Source: Streptomyces sp. ISL-10 (GTDB lineage: Bacteria; Actinomycetota; Actinomycetes; Streptomycetales; Streptomycetaceae). From it: DNA of 64,000 nt. Location of the stretch: NCBI RefSeq assembly GCF_018614575.1, contig NZ_JAGGOJ010000003.1:310001-374000 (forward strand), written 5' to 3'. Of this stretch, positions 9,239-17,175 are shown one piece after another. Positions within the stretch are counted from its first letter, which is position 1. Each line of letters opens with the position of its first letter. Under the pieces are notes generated by a model. The model searched no databases and had not been told where the DNA came from. It saw nothing but the letters and a program-made list of their open reading frames with translations. The position numbers were made by a program, and so were the translations under genes.

Positions 9239-9868
9239 GTGGGCAAGGAGCGGGGCGATCGACGGGCGCACGTACACGACACGGAGCTCGGTGACGCGGT
9301 CGCGAGGGCGCAACAGGGCGACGACACCGCCTTCTCCAGGGCCTACCGGATCGTCCATCCCCCGCTCCTGGGCTTCCTTCGCGGACTCGTCGGCGACGAC
9401 GCGGAGGACGTCGCCTCCGACGCATGGCTTGAAATCGCCCGCGACATAGGGCGTTTCCGTGGTGACGGCGCCGGCTTCCGTGCCTGGACGGCGAGCATCG
9501 CGCGCAACCGGGCCATCGACCACCTGCGACGGCTCAAGAGCCGCCCGCGCGCCACCTGCCTCGAGCACGACCTCGCCGAGATGCCCGCCCGTCAGGACAC
9601 CGCGCAGGAGGCGTTGGAAGCCGTCTCCACCCAGCAGGCTCTTGCCCTCATCGCCCGACTTCCGCGTCAGCAGGCCGAGGCCGTGCTGCTCCGGACGGTC
9701 ATCGGACTCGACGGAGTCACCGCCGCACGGGTGCTCGGCAAGCGGCCCGGCGCGGTCCGTTCCGCCGCCCACCGCGGTCTCAAACGCCTGGAGAAGCACC
9801 TCGCCCCGCTCCGGGGCCAGGGTCGTGTGACAGATTCGGCCCCCCATGCGCTGGGAGGTGCGAGATGA
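9239..9868 (+). CDS. ECF RNA polymerase sigma factor
   Basis: 209 residues from a GTG with GAGGAA just upstream. Region 2 (about 15-85) contains FLRGLVGDDAEDVASDAWLEIARDIGRF and FRAWTASIARNRAIDHLRRLKS. Region 4 (about 135-190) contains RLPRQQAEAVLLRTVIGLDGVTAARVLGKRPGAVRSAAHRGLKRL. There is no C-terminal extension. The end overlaps the next gene by four bases (ATGA), the usual layout of an ECF sigma with its membrane partner. The regulon is unknown. Confidence 0.9.
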   Translation: MGKERGDRRAHVHDTELGDAVARAQQGDDTAFSRAYRIVHPPLLGFLRGLVGDDAEDVASDAWLEIARDIGRFRGDGAGFRAWTASIARNRAIDHLRRLKSRPRATCLEHDLAEMPARQDTAQEALEAVSTQQALALIARLPRQQAEAVLLRTVIGLDGVTAARVLGKRPGAVRSAAHRGLKRLEKHLAPLRGQGRVTDSAPHALGGAR

Positions 9869-10590
9869 CCGAAAAGCGATCTGGAGACGCCATCGGCTCC
9901 GGAGCCGAGCCGCGGCAGCCCACGACACCGGCGCTGGAGGCGGTGCTGGCGGCCGCCGCGCGCCCGGCGCCTGTCGGGCCGGAGGCTGCCGAACGGGCGC
10001 TCGCGGCGTTCCGCGCCGCGCGTGCCGACGGCGCACTCGGCCTGGCCACCCGGCCCGAGGACGACTGGCGTCCCGTCACCCGGCCGAAGGCCCGTGCACG
10101 CGGAATCAAGGCGGGTATCGGCGCGGCCGTGGCCGGGGTGATGCTCGGCGGAGTGGCGATGGCGGCCGGCGCAGCACCGTTCACCGACCGGCCGCCCCGG
10201 CCGCCGGGCCCGGGCGCCTCGTCCGGTACGGGCGAGGACAACCCGGACGCCGTCCGGGACTCCGCCACGCCCACCGAGGGGACGACCGGAGCCCCCGCGG
10301 GCGAGCGCCCGCCGGCCGCGAAGGACGAGGCGGCGCACTGCCGCGCGTACGACGACGCGAAGCGGCGCGACGCCGCCCGGGCCGGCGCGATGCGCAAGCG
10401 GCTGGAGGAGGCGTTGGGCGGCCCGCAGGCCGTCGCGGACTACTGCGCACGGCTGCCGGCTGAGTCCGGCGCGGAGGGGGAAGCGGTCGGCGGCGCTCCG
10501 AAGCCGTTCGATCCATCCGCCGCCAACGCACCCGCCACGCCCCCCGGCAAGGCGAGGGACCAGCATCCCCGGCAGCTGCCCAAGGACTGA
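9865..10590 (+). CDS. Single-pass membrane protein coupled to the ECF sigma gene, putative anti-sigma factor
   Basis: 241 residues. A cytoplasmic N-terminal half of about 75 residues is followed by a basic stretch and one hydrophobic segment (AGIGAAVAGVMLGGVAMAAGAAPF, about 75-98). A Pro/Gly/Ala-rich outer part contains two cysteines (HCRAYDD and YCARL). No zinc-finger HXXXCXXC motif is seen, so it is not a classical ZAS anti-sigma. The role is inferred from translational coupling and topology only. A sensor or anchoring role for the sigma factor is the simplest reading. Confidence 0.7.
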   Translation: MTEKRSGDAIGSGAEPRQPTTPALEAVLAAAARPAPVGPEAAERALAAFRAARADGALGLATRPEDDWRPVTRPKARARGIKAGIGAAVAGVMLGGVAMAAGAAPFTDRPPRPPGPGASSGTGEDNPDAVRDSATPTEGTTGAPAGERPPAAKDEAAHCRAYDDAKRRDAARAGAMRKRLEEALGGPQAVADYCARLPAESGAEGEAVGGAPKPFDPSAANAPATPPGKARDQHPRQLPKD

Positions 10591-10599
10591 ACATGCCGA

Positions 10600-10641
10600 C
10601 CGTTCGTCGGGTGTTGCGGAGCGCCCCAGACGCCCGAACGG
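10600..10641 (+). terminator. Weak hairpin after the sigma/anti-sigma pair
   Basis: CCGTTCG (10600-10606) and CGAACGG (10635-10641) form a seven-base stem about ten bases after the stop codon. The loop is long, so termination strength is uncertain. Confidence 0.35.
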
Positions 10642-10769
10642 TGGTGATGGTTGTACACCTGGCCCCCGGAGTTCTGTGAGAACAGACACCCGACACCGGC
10701 CGTGATGCTCTGCCCACCGATTCCGCTGGGGCAGACGAGCTGTTCATGGCCATGGGTGGGAGGAATCGG

Positions 10770-11255
10770 ATGCCGTTCGAAGGGCATGCAGAACAACTTC
10801 CGGACGCAGACGGCATGCAGGAGCACGCCGCAGGCTTCGTTGCCGAGATGCGCGAGCGCAGCAGACTGCCGCTCGACTACACCGTGTCGAGCCTCAGACT
10901 CGTGGACTTCGTCGTCGACGGACTCAGACGCGGCGGAACTGACCGCCCAGGTGTCGACCGCTTCCTGCAAGGCCTCGGCGCCTACGTCGGCGAGGTGATC
11001 GTCCGCCGCGCCGGCGCGCGCTGGGTCGACCTCGACGCGGGCCAGCGCGAGCTGTTCGGCCAGCCCGTCGGCATCCGTATGCCCGACGGCCGGGTCTGGA
11101 ACCCGTTGGGCAAGGTGGTCAAGCGGTTCGAGCACGGCGCTTCGGAGTCCGTCGATCGCTTCTACCTGCTGCTGCACGGACGCCGGACGCCCGGCAGGCG
11201 CGGCCCTGTGCCCCGGCCCGCCGGCTGCCCGGACCCGCAGAGAGCCGCCTGCTGA
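10770..11255 (+). CDS. Conserved protein of unknown function
   Basis: 161 residues. The ATG at 10770 is chosen over upstream ATGs because GGGAGGA sits five bases before it. The middle is well structured and not low-complexity: LRLVDFVVDGLRRGG, FLQGLGAYVGEVIVRRAGARWVDLD, GQPVGIRMPDGRVWNPLGKVVKRFEHG and VDRFYLLLHG. The pattern suggests a small soluble alpha/beta fold of the kind found in uncharacterised Streptomyces proteins. No catalytic motif, signal peptide or membrane segment is visible. The Arg/Pro-rich tail after residue about 140 is probably poorly conserved. I do not recognise the family. Confidence 0.6.
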   Translation: MPFEGHAEQLPDADGMQEHAAGFVAEMRERSRLPLDYTVSSLRLVDFVVDGLRRGGTDRPGVDRFLQGLGAYVGEVIVRRAGARWVDLDAGQRELFGQPVGIRMPDGRVWNPLGKVVKRFEHGASESVDRFYLLLHGRRTPGRRGPVPRPAGCPDPQRAAC

Positions 11256-11319
11256 CCGCGGTACGCCTCCGGCCGGGCGCACCGGCGCGTGGTTGAACAC
11301 CGGGCGGATCCGTTGCGTA

Positions 11320-11359
11320 CCTGTGGGCGGCCGGGCGGATCCGCCCGGCCGCCCACAGG
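11320..11359. repeat. Perfect 40-bp palindrome abutting the aminotransferase ribosome binding site
   Basis: Bases 11320-11339 are the exact reverse complement of 11340-11359; the centre is GCGGATCCGC. The AGGGGAGG ribosome binding site begins at 11361, only one base after the palindrome, and the TTG start is at 11375. Folded in RNA this would be a very stable hairpin against the ribosome site. It may also act as terminator for the upstream gene. Confidence 0.8.
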
Positions 11360-11374
11360 CAGGGGAGGCACGTC

Positions 11375-12706
11375 TTGGCCGCCGGCAACGTCACCGCGCT
11401 GTTCCGCGCGTCCACCGCGCACAGCCCTTCGTACTTCTCCCTGGACCGGGCGGGCGGCGGTACCGGGGAGATCACCGACTTCTGCATCCCCTGCAACCCG
11501 TACTTCCCCACGCCCGCCATGTTCGACGAACTCGGCAGACGCCTGCGGGAGATCCTCACCTACTACCCGAGCAGCGCCGACACCATCACCGCCGAGCTCT
11601 GCCGGCTGCTCGGTCTCAACCCGCAGACCGTCGCCATGGGCAACGGCTCCACCGAACTGATCACCTGGATCGACCACCTGCTGGTGCGCGAGTCCCTCGC
11701 CGTGCCCGTACCGACCTTCGGACGGTGGACCGACCAGCCCATGGAGACCGGCAAACGGGTCGACATGCTGCTCCTGCCCGAGGCCCGCGGATTCGCCCTC
11801 GATCCCTCCTCCTTCGTGCAGTTCATCCGGACCAGGGGCTCGCGCGCCGCCGTCATCTGCAACCCGAACAATCCCGACGGCGGACTGCTGACCAAGCAGC
11901 AGGTGCTGTCCCTGCTGGACCAGTTGCAGGATCTCGACCTGGTCGTGGTCGACGAGTCCTTCCTCGAATTCGCCGACGCGGGCCAGGAGACGAGCGTCGC
12001 TGCCGAGGCCGTTCTGCGGACCAACGTCATCGTGCTGCGCAGCCTCGGCAAGAACTTCGGCCTGCACGGAGTGCGCTTCGGCTACCTGGTCGCCCATCCC
12101 GGTCTCGCCAGGCGGATACGAGACGCGCTGCCGAAGTGGAACCTCAACTCCTTCGCGGAGACCGTCGTCTTCATGCTGGCCGAACACCGTCACGAGTACG
12201 CGCAGAGCCTGCGCCAGGTGGGCCGCGACCGCGAGGAGATGATCTGGCGGCTCTCCCAGGTGCCCGGAATGACCGTCTACCCGTCCCAGGGCAACTTCGT
12301 CTACGTGCGCCTGCCGGAAGGCGCGGACGGTTCGGTCCTGCGGGACCGGCTGCTCGCCGAACACGGCGTGCTGATCCGCGAATGCGGCAACAAGATCGGC
12401 AGCTCCAGCCGGTTCGTGCGCCTGGTGGTGCGCCCCGAGCCCGATGTGCAGCGGCTCGTGTCGGCGATGGAGCAGGTGCTTTATGGGCGGCAGACGCCGG
12501 TCCAGGCGCCCCCGCCCCCGCCGGAGCCGGTGCGGCCGATGCTCGCGCAGGCCGCTCCGCTCACCCTCGCGCAGCAGCCCGTCGCCGCCGAGGGTCTCGC
12601 CCCGGCCGACGGCAGGGGCCGCACCGGCGTCCCGGCGGCCAGCGCCATGGACGCCGGGTACACCTCGGGCGCCGCCATCGTCGACCGGCTGATCGCCCAG
12701 GCATGA
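11375..12706 (+). CDS. HisC-like PLP-dependent aminotransferase with a proline-rich tail
   Basis: 443 residues from a TTG with AGGGGAGG six bases upstream. It is a fold type I aminotransferase of class I/II. The substrate-loop CNPNNPDGG is at 162-170, VVDESFLEFA at 191-200, and the Schiff-base lysine is in LRSLGKNFGLHGVRFG, Lys226. This resembles histidinol-phosphate or threonine-phosphate (CobD-like) enzymes. After about residue 370 the protein continues with a Pro/Ala-rich tail (about 70 residues) not found in HisC. It is not next to any his gene. It faces the ATP-grasp/MFS/AsnRS-like operon, so a biosynthetic role there is inferred. Confidence 0.88.
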   Translation: MAAGNVTALFRASTAHSPSYFSLDRAGGGTGEITDFCIPCNPYFPTPAMFDELGRRLREILTYYPSSADTITAELCRLLGLNPQTVAMGNGSTELITWIDHLLVRESLAVPVPTFGRWTDQPMETGKRVDMLLLPEARGFALDPSSFVQFIRTRGSRAAVICNPNNPDGGLLTKQQVLSLLDQLQDLDLVVVDESFLEFADAGQETSVAAEAVLRTNVIVLRSLGKNFGLHGVRFGYLVAHPGLARRIRDALPKWNLNSFAETVVFMLAEHRHEYAQSLRQVGRDREEMIWRLSQVPGMTVYPSQGNFVYVRLPEGADGSVLRDRLLAEHGVLIRECGNKIGSSSRFVRLVVRPEPDVQRLVSAMEQVLYGRQTPVQAPPPPPEPVRPMLAQAAPLTLAQQPVAAEGLAPADGRGRTGVPAASAMDAGYTSGAAIVDRLIAQA

Positions 12707-12729
12707 TCCCCCACGGGCCCGGAAGTCCC

Positions 12730-12745
12730 CCCACGGGCCCGTGGG
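12730..12745. terminator. Bidirectional terminator between convergent genes
   Basis: CCCACGGGCCCGTGGG is a perfect 16-base palindrome between the aminotransferase stop (12706) and the ATP-grasp stop (12751). A related half (CCCACGGGCCC) also lies at 12710-12720. Confidence 0.65.
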
Positions 12746-12750
12746 TCCGC

Positions 12751-14040
12751 CTACGCGTAGGTGAACGGCTGGTACTCCGCCAGCAGACGGAAGTCCCGGT
12801 ACAGCGCCTCGAAGTCCCGGTTCCACACCAGGAACGTGCCGCCCACCGTCACCAGGTCCGACGTCCCCTCGACCCGGTCGCCGGGCCGCACCGTCCACCG
12901 CATCTCGTACGAGCTGTCGATCTTCGGCTCCAGCCGGTCGGCGACCACTCCCGCGCGCAGCGGCATGCAGGCGTCGAAGCAGTACACCTGCTCGCCCTGC
13001 CACGGACGGCTCGGGACGCCGCTCTCGATGCCGAACGCGACGTTCACCAGGGCCTGGCCGTAGTGGCGCTGCATCGCGGCCAGGCCGGACAGGCCCTTGA
13101 AACGCGCACCGACCTCAAGGAAGACCAACTCGTCGTCCCCGGTGAGGAACAGCTCCAGGTGCGAGGCGCCGTCCGGCCTGCCCAGCGCGTCCAGCGCCTC
13201 GCCGGCGAAGGCGACCATGCGTGCCACGCGCGGGTCGTCGTCGAGGAGGTTGATGTCGGCGTTGACCCGGCCGCCCGCGACGTCCGCCGAGTTCACCAGA
13301 TACTCCGTGACCCCGCCGAAGACCGTCCTGCCCGCCGCCGAGATGATGTTGACGCTGTAGACGCGGCCGTCGATGAACTCCTCGTACTCGTACGCCCGTC
13401 CCAGATCGCCGTCCACGGGCAGCGCGGCGAAGTCGTCGTAGCTCTCGACGGTCACGACGCCGATGGATCCGGCGGAGTCGGTCGGCTTGAGGACGAACGG
13501 CAGCCCCACCCGGCCGGTGATGTGCTCGAAGTGGGCGCGCGCGCCCGCCCGGTGGCGCTCCGGGTCCCACGCGCCGAACGCCGGGGCACGCACACCGGCG
13601 GCCGCCACCCGCTGCTTCATCTCCAGCTTGTCGAGGAAGGGAATCACCTCGGCCGGACAGGGCCCCGCGAGCCCCAGGCGCTGCCGGATCTGCGCAGCAC
13701 CCAGCACGTTCTGCTCCAGATACGTGTGCACGGTCAGCCGGTCCCGGCTCGTGCTCCGCAGCAGGGCGGCGACGACCTCCGTGCCCGCGTCCACGTCGAT
13801 CTGCGCGGTGTTGAGAGGGGACGGGTCCGGCTCCAGCGTCGGTACGACATGCACCTCGTCGAACCAGCCGCGCCAGAGGTCGGTGAGGTGGACGGCGTCG
13901 AGCGTGGTGAAGACCCCGACGAGCCGTACGGCCGCCCGGTCCTCGAACAGCGCGGGGTCGAACGCCTCGAGCCCTCGGGTACCGATGAACACGGCGGTGT
14001 GCGGCGCGGCGTGCGCGCGGGCCGGATCGGCGGCGGTCAT
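12751..14040 (-). CDS. ATP-grasp carboxylate-amine ligase
   Basis: 429 residues from the ATG at 14040, which overlaps the upstream transporter stop (ATGA), so the two are coupled. An N-terminal Rossmann-like part is followed by the ATP-grasp fold: FLDKLEMKQRVAAAGVRAPAFG, the nucleotide-binding strand LPFVLKPTDSAGSIGVVTVES, and the metal-site strand HLELFLTGDDELVFLEVGARFKGLSG. This is the plan of L-amino-acid ligases and other ATP-grasp enzymes that make an acyl phosphate and then a peptide or amide bond. The substrate cannot be read from the sequence. The company of an AsnRS-like ligase and an exporter suggests a small peptide or amidated amino acid product. Confidence 0.88.
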   Translation of the reverse strand: MTAADPARAHAAPHTAVFIGTRGLEAFDPALFEDRAAVRLVGVFTTLDAVHLTDLWRGWFDEVHVVPTLEPDPSPLNTAQIDVDAGTEVVAALLRSTSRDRLTVHTYLEQNVLGAAQIRQRLGLAGPCPAEVIPFLDKLEMKQRVAAAGVRAPAFGAWDPERHRAGARAHFEHITGRVGLPFVLKPTDSAGSIGVVTVESYDDFAALPVDGDLGRAYEYEEFIDGRVYSVNIISAAGRTVFGGVTEYLVNSADVAGGRVNADINLLDDDPRVARMVAFAGEALDALGRPDGASHLELFLTGDDELVFLEVGARFKGLSGLAAMQRHYGQALVNVAFGIESGVPSRPWQGEQVYCFDACMPLRAGVVADRLEPKIDSSYEMRWTVRPGDRVEGTSDLVTVGGTFLVWNRDFEALYRDFRLLAEYQPFTYA

Positions 14041-15380
14041 GCCGTTTCCTCCTTCATGGGGCGCCCCTCGGCCGGGGACACCGATACGAGCGGACGCGCG
14101 GGTACCGCGGTCGCCGGACGGGAGACGAGCGGCTCCGCAGAGCCGGGGGCGGGGCGCCGCCTGCGGCGCAGGGCGGCGTACTCCCAGCCCACGACGAGGA
14201 CCGCGATCACGGCCACGTCGATGCCGATGGACCATTCGACGCCAATGGTGTCCATGCCGCGCGAGAAGGCGAAGCCGGACACCGCCATCAGGCTGTAGTA
14301 CACCGCCGTAAGGAGTCCGACGACCGAGGACACCCGGGAGTCGGGGGAGTGGGAGATGAGCCTTTTGTACTGGTGGGCCCAGACGACCTCACCGGCGAAC
14401 ACCAGCAGCACGAACACCGCGAGCGCGGGCCCGAGGCTGCCCTGCGCCAGCGGAAGCACCGCGTACATGAGGGTCGCGAAGCCGATCAGGGCCACGGTGA
14501 GACGCCCCTGCAGACGCTCCGGCACCTTCCCCCGCCGGCTCAGATACTGGTACACGAAGACACCCGCGAACACGGCGAGCCACTCGGCGGTGAAGAACAC
14601 CGCCATGCCCGAACTGCCCATGCCGAACCAGAGTTCCGGCACCGCCGTGATCAGCACCTCGTACGTCGCCTGGAGCGCGGTGACCGCGAGAACGATGTAG
14701 AAGACGGCGGACGAGATGACCGGGCTGCGGGCGATGACGACGGCAGCCGAGCGCAGGTTGGCGACCACGTTCTCCTTCACCCCCGCACTCTCCCGCCGGG
14801 TGGCCGCGATGCGCTGCCGGTTGGGCCGCACCAGGGCGAACAGCACCGCCGACAGCAGGAACGTCGCCACGTCCAGGAGCACGACCGTGCCCAGGTCGAC
14901 GAAACTGAGGACGAAGCTGCCCACCGCGCCGGCCGCGGCGATGGCCAGGAACAGGCTGGAGTTGAAGACCGTCGAGTACGTGTCGGTCTGCTCCTCGTCG
15001 AAGAACTGCACCAGCGCCTTGACCCGGGCCGCGTTCACCGCGCTGTTGAGCAGCGCACGGGCGAAGACGACACCGACGGCGAGCGGGAACATCCGGGGCG
15101 AGAGCGCGGCCAGGAACAGCAGCGTGACGGCGGCGGCCACCACGTTGAGCGCCACGAGGAGTCTGCGGGCGTCGGCACGGTCGATGTACCGGGTGGCGAG
15201 CAGACCGACGAACAGGTTCGCGATCCAGTCGGCGGCGAAGACGGCCGACGCGAGGGTGGCGCTGCCCGTCTCGCCGTAGACGAACGCCACGTACGAGATC
15301 ATCAGCAGCTTCGAGCCGAACAGCGAGATGAACGACGCGACGTAGGACAGAAGGAAGTTGCGGTTCAGATAGACGCCCAT
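14037..15380 (-). CDS. MFS transporter, probable exporter
   Basis: 447 residues with 10-12 hydrophobic segments. Start MGVYLNRNFLLSYVASFISLFGSKLLMISYVAFVY at the ATG at 15380 with GAGGA upstream. The first loop ATRYIDRADARRLL is the place of the MFS A-motif. The general likeness is to the MFS_3 group of drug and siderophore exporters. It is translationally coupled to the ATP-grasp gene and follows the AsnRS-like gene by 85 bases, so export of or self-resistance to the product of this operon is the likely role. Confidence 0.87.
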   Translation of the reverse strand: MGVYLNRNFLLSYVASFISLFGSKLLMISYVAFVYGETGSATLASAVFAADWIANLFVGLLATRYIDRADARRLLVALNVVAAAVTLLFLAALSPRMFPLAVGVVFARALLNSAVNAARVKALVQFFDEEQTDTYSTVFNSSLFLAIAAAGAVGSFVLSFVDLGTVVLLDVATFLLSAVLFALVRPNRQRIAATRRESAGVKENVVANLRSAAVVIARSPVISSAVFYIVLAVTALQATYEVLITAVPELWFGMGSSGMAVFFTAEWLAVFAGVFVYQYLSRRGKVPERLQGRLTVALIGFATLMYAVLPLAQGSLGPALAVFVLLVFAGEVVWAHQYKRLISHSPDSRVSSVVGLLTAVYYSLMAVSGFAFSRGMDTIGVEWSIGIDVAVIAVLVVGWEYAALRRRRRPAPGSAEPLVSRPATAVPARPLVSVSPAEGRPMKEETA

Positions 15381-15465
15381 GGCATGGTCCTCGGTATGCG
15401 TGCGGACGGGGCCCGCGGCCGTCGGCGCACTGCGGGCCCCGCTGTTCACACGGTGGAAGCGGCGA

Positions 15466-16539
15466 TCACGGGCGGTGCACGCTCTCGGGCCACTTCTTGT
15501 CCTCGTTCACCCGCGACACCAGGGGGACGTCCCGGATGTCGTCGTGGTTGAGGACCCACATCAGGAACCGCTCCAGGCCCATGCCGAAGCCGGACGTGCG
15601 CATGGGGAGTTCCTGCTTCATCTCGGCGTACCAGGCGTAGTCGCGCTCGGGCACCTGGTGCATCGCCAGCGCCTTGCGGATCTGCTCCGCGTCGGCGTGG
15701 CGCTCGCCGGAGCCGACGACCTCGCCCATGCCGAAGAAGAGGTCCGCATTGGCCGCGGTGAGCTGCTCCTCGTCACCGAACGCCTGGTAGAAGGGCACCG
15801 AGAGGTGGTCGAAGTGGGTGACCCACATGAACTCGTTGACCATCTCCATCAGCTTGTGCTCGCCCCGGCGGGTCAGGGTGCGCCAGCTGCCCTCGTCACG
15901 GACGCAGCCGTCCTCGCCCTCGAGGAGCGACACGGCCTCCTCGAAGGTGATCCGGGGGAAGTGCCCCTGGTGCTCGGCCATGCGGCTGAGGTGCGAGGTG
16001 TCGCCGGCCGCCTGCGCGATGCGGTCCCCGTACGTCTCCAGGGCGGCTCCGGCGAGTGCCTTGACGTAGCCCTCGACGTAGTCGATCAGGTCGTCGATGC
16101 CGCCCGGGATCTCCGCCTCGCTGTGGCTGTACTGGTTCAGGTGCGTCGTGTCGGGCTCCTCGCCGCGGAACGACGGCATGATGTTGTAGCAGCCGCCGGG
16201 GGCGAGACGCATGCCGTACTCGAGCATGAACTGGTTGGAGTCCGGCAGGTAGGTGTCGACGCCGTTCACCGTGACCGGCACGGGCTCGGAGTCGCTGCCG
16301 AGACCCGTCGGGCATGTGATCGTGCGGACCGTCAGCGGCAGGTAGAGCGCCTTGAGCCCGCGCGACGCCGCATACTCGGCGGTGGTGGAATGGATGAGGT
16401 CCTGAAGGTCGGCTATGAGCTTGTACCACGGCGAGTTGAGCGCTTTCAGAAATGCGCCCGGTTCATTCCCCCACGCATGCGGCGGCCGTACGGCGGCCGG
16501 CTTGACGGAGGCAGTCGTCGTGGTGTCCAGAATTGTCAT
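15466..16539 (-). CDS. Free-standing AsnRS/AspRS-like class II ligase without anticodon-binding domain
   Basis: 357 residues from the ATG at 16539 (GGAG eight bases upstream). The protein is only a class II aminoacyl-tRNA synthetase core. Motif 2 is FRGEEPDTTHLNQYSHSEAE (about 124-143), with the Arg and Glu that bind ATP and the amino acid. Motif 3 is GFGMGLERF (about 317-325) with its invariant Arg. The N-terminal OB-fold of true AsnRS/AspRS is absent. Known cousins include archaeal AsnRS-like asparagine synthetase and other paralogs that activate an acid as adenylate and pass it to a small amine instead of tRNA. That activity is inferred. It follows the YbaK-type gene by 35 bases. Confidence 0.87.
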   Translation of the reverse strand: MTILDTTTTASVKPAAVRPPHAWGNEPGAFLKALNSPWYKLIADLQDLIHSTTAEYAASRGLKALYLPLTVRTITCPTGLGSDSEPVPVTVNGVDTYLPDSNQFMLEYGMRLAPGGCYNIMPSFRGEEPDTTHLNQYSHSEAEIPGGIDDLIDYVEGYVKALAGAALETYGDRIAQAAGDTSHLSRMAEHQGHFPRITFEEAVSLLEGEDGCVRDEGSWRTLTRRGEHKLMEMVNEFMWVTHFDHLSVPFYQAFGDEEQLTAANADLFFGMGEVVGSGERHADAEQIRKALAMHQVPERDYAWYAEMKQELPMRTSGFGMGLERFLMWVLNHDDIRDVPLVSRVNEDKKWPESVHRP

Positions 16540-16574
16540 TCTTCCCACTCCAGTTCAGCGAAGATCGGAACAGA

Positions 16575-17111
16575 TCAGCGAAGTGCGTCGGCAGCGCTCA
16601 TGGCGATTGCGGCGGTGCGCGGCCGGGTGATGGAGACGAAGTCCTCGGAATGCAGTGCGACGGAAAGGTCGAGGCGTGCTGCGTTGAAGAAGATCTCCTT
16701 CTGCCGCAGCAGTTCCGGATCCACCACCGCTTCCAGGTCGGGGTGGAACGAGAACGGCGTGATCGAGCCGCACACGGCGCCCGCCAGCTCTTCGGCGGTG
16801 TCGCGCTGGGCGAAGGAGGCGTCCCTGCCGCCGTAGAGCAGCCGTATCCCCTCCAGGTCCACCAGGCGGTCGCCGGGGACGACGGCGAGGACGTACCGGC
16901 TGCTCCGCTTGGTGATCTTGACGCGGACGACGATGCATTTGGCCGCCTGGTTCAGCGGATGTCCGCGCAGCCGGCTGGCGACATCCGTACGGCCCTCCGG
17001 TGCGTGGTGCAGCAGCCGGAAACGTGCTCCCTCGCTTTCGAGGAGTTCCAGAATTCGCGCGCAGACCCCGGTGTCTTTCTTGAGGTCCAGGAGTTCGGAT
17101 GGCGGAGCCAT
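16575..17111 (-). CDS. YbaK/EbsC-type aminoacyl-tRNA deacylase-like protein
   Basis: 178 residues from the ATG at 17111 with GGGGGAAA upstream. The YbaK core is clear: QAAKCIVVRVK with the family lysine, YVLAVVPGDRLVDLEGI, AEELAGAVCGSITPFSF and VVDPELL...IFFNAARLDLSV. Family members hydrolyse mischarged tRNA in trans or bind aminoacyl esters. First gene of the operon and directly upstream of the AsnRS-like ligase, which makes an editing or product-release role for that ligase the natural guess. This pairing is what makes the cassette unusual. Confidence 0.88.
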   Translation of the reverse strand: MAPPSELLDLKKDTGVCARILELLESEGARFRLLHHAPEGRTDVASRLRGHPLNQAAKCIVVRVKITKRSSRYVLAVVPGDRLVDLEGIRLLYGGRDASFAQRDTAEELAGAVCGSITPFSFHPDLEAVVDPELLRQKEIFFNAARLDLSVALHSEDFVSITRPRTAAIAMSAADALR

Positions 17112-17175
17112 GTGATTTCCCCCAGCTGGCACACCGAAACGATCAATTGTTTGACCGCCGAGTATGCGAATGACG

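Noticed and set aside
10440..13003. Long minus-strand frames opposite the unknown protein and aminotransferase genes
   Set aside because: They lack motifs, while the plus-strand aminotransferase has all PLP signatures and a good ribosome binding site.
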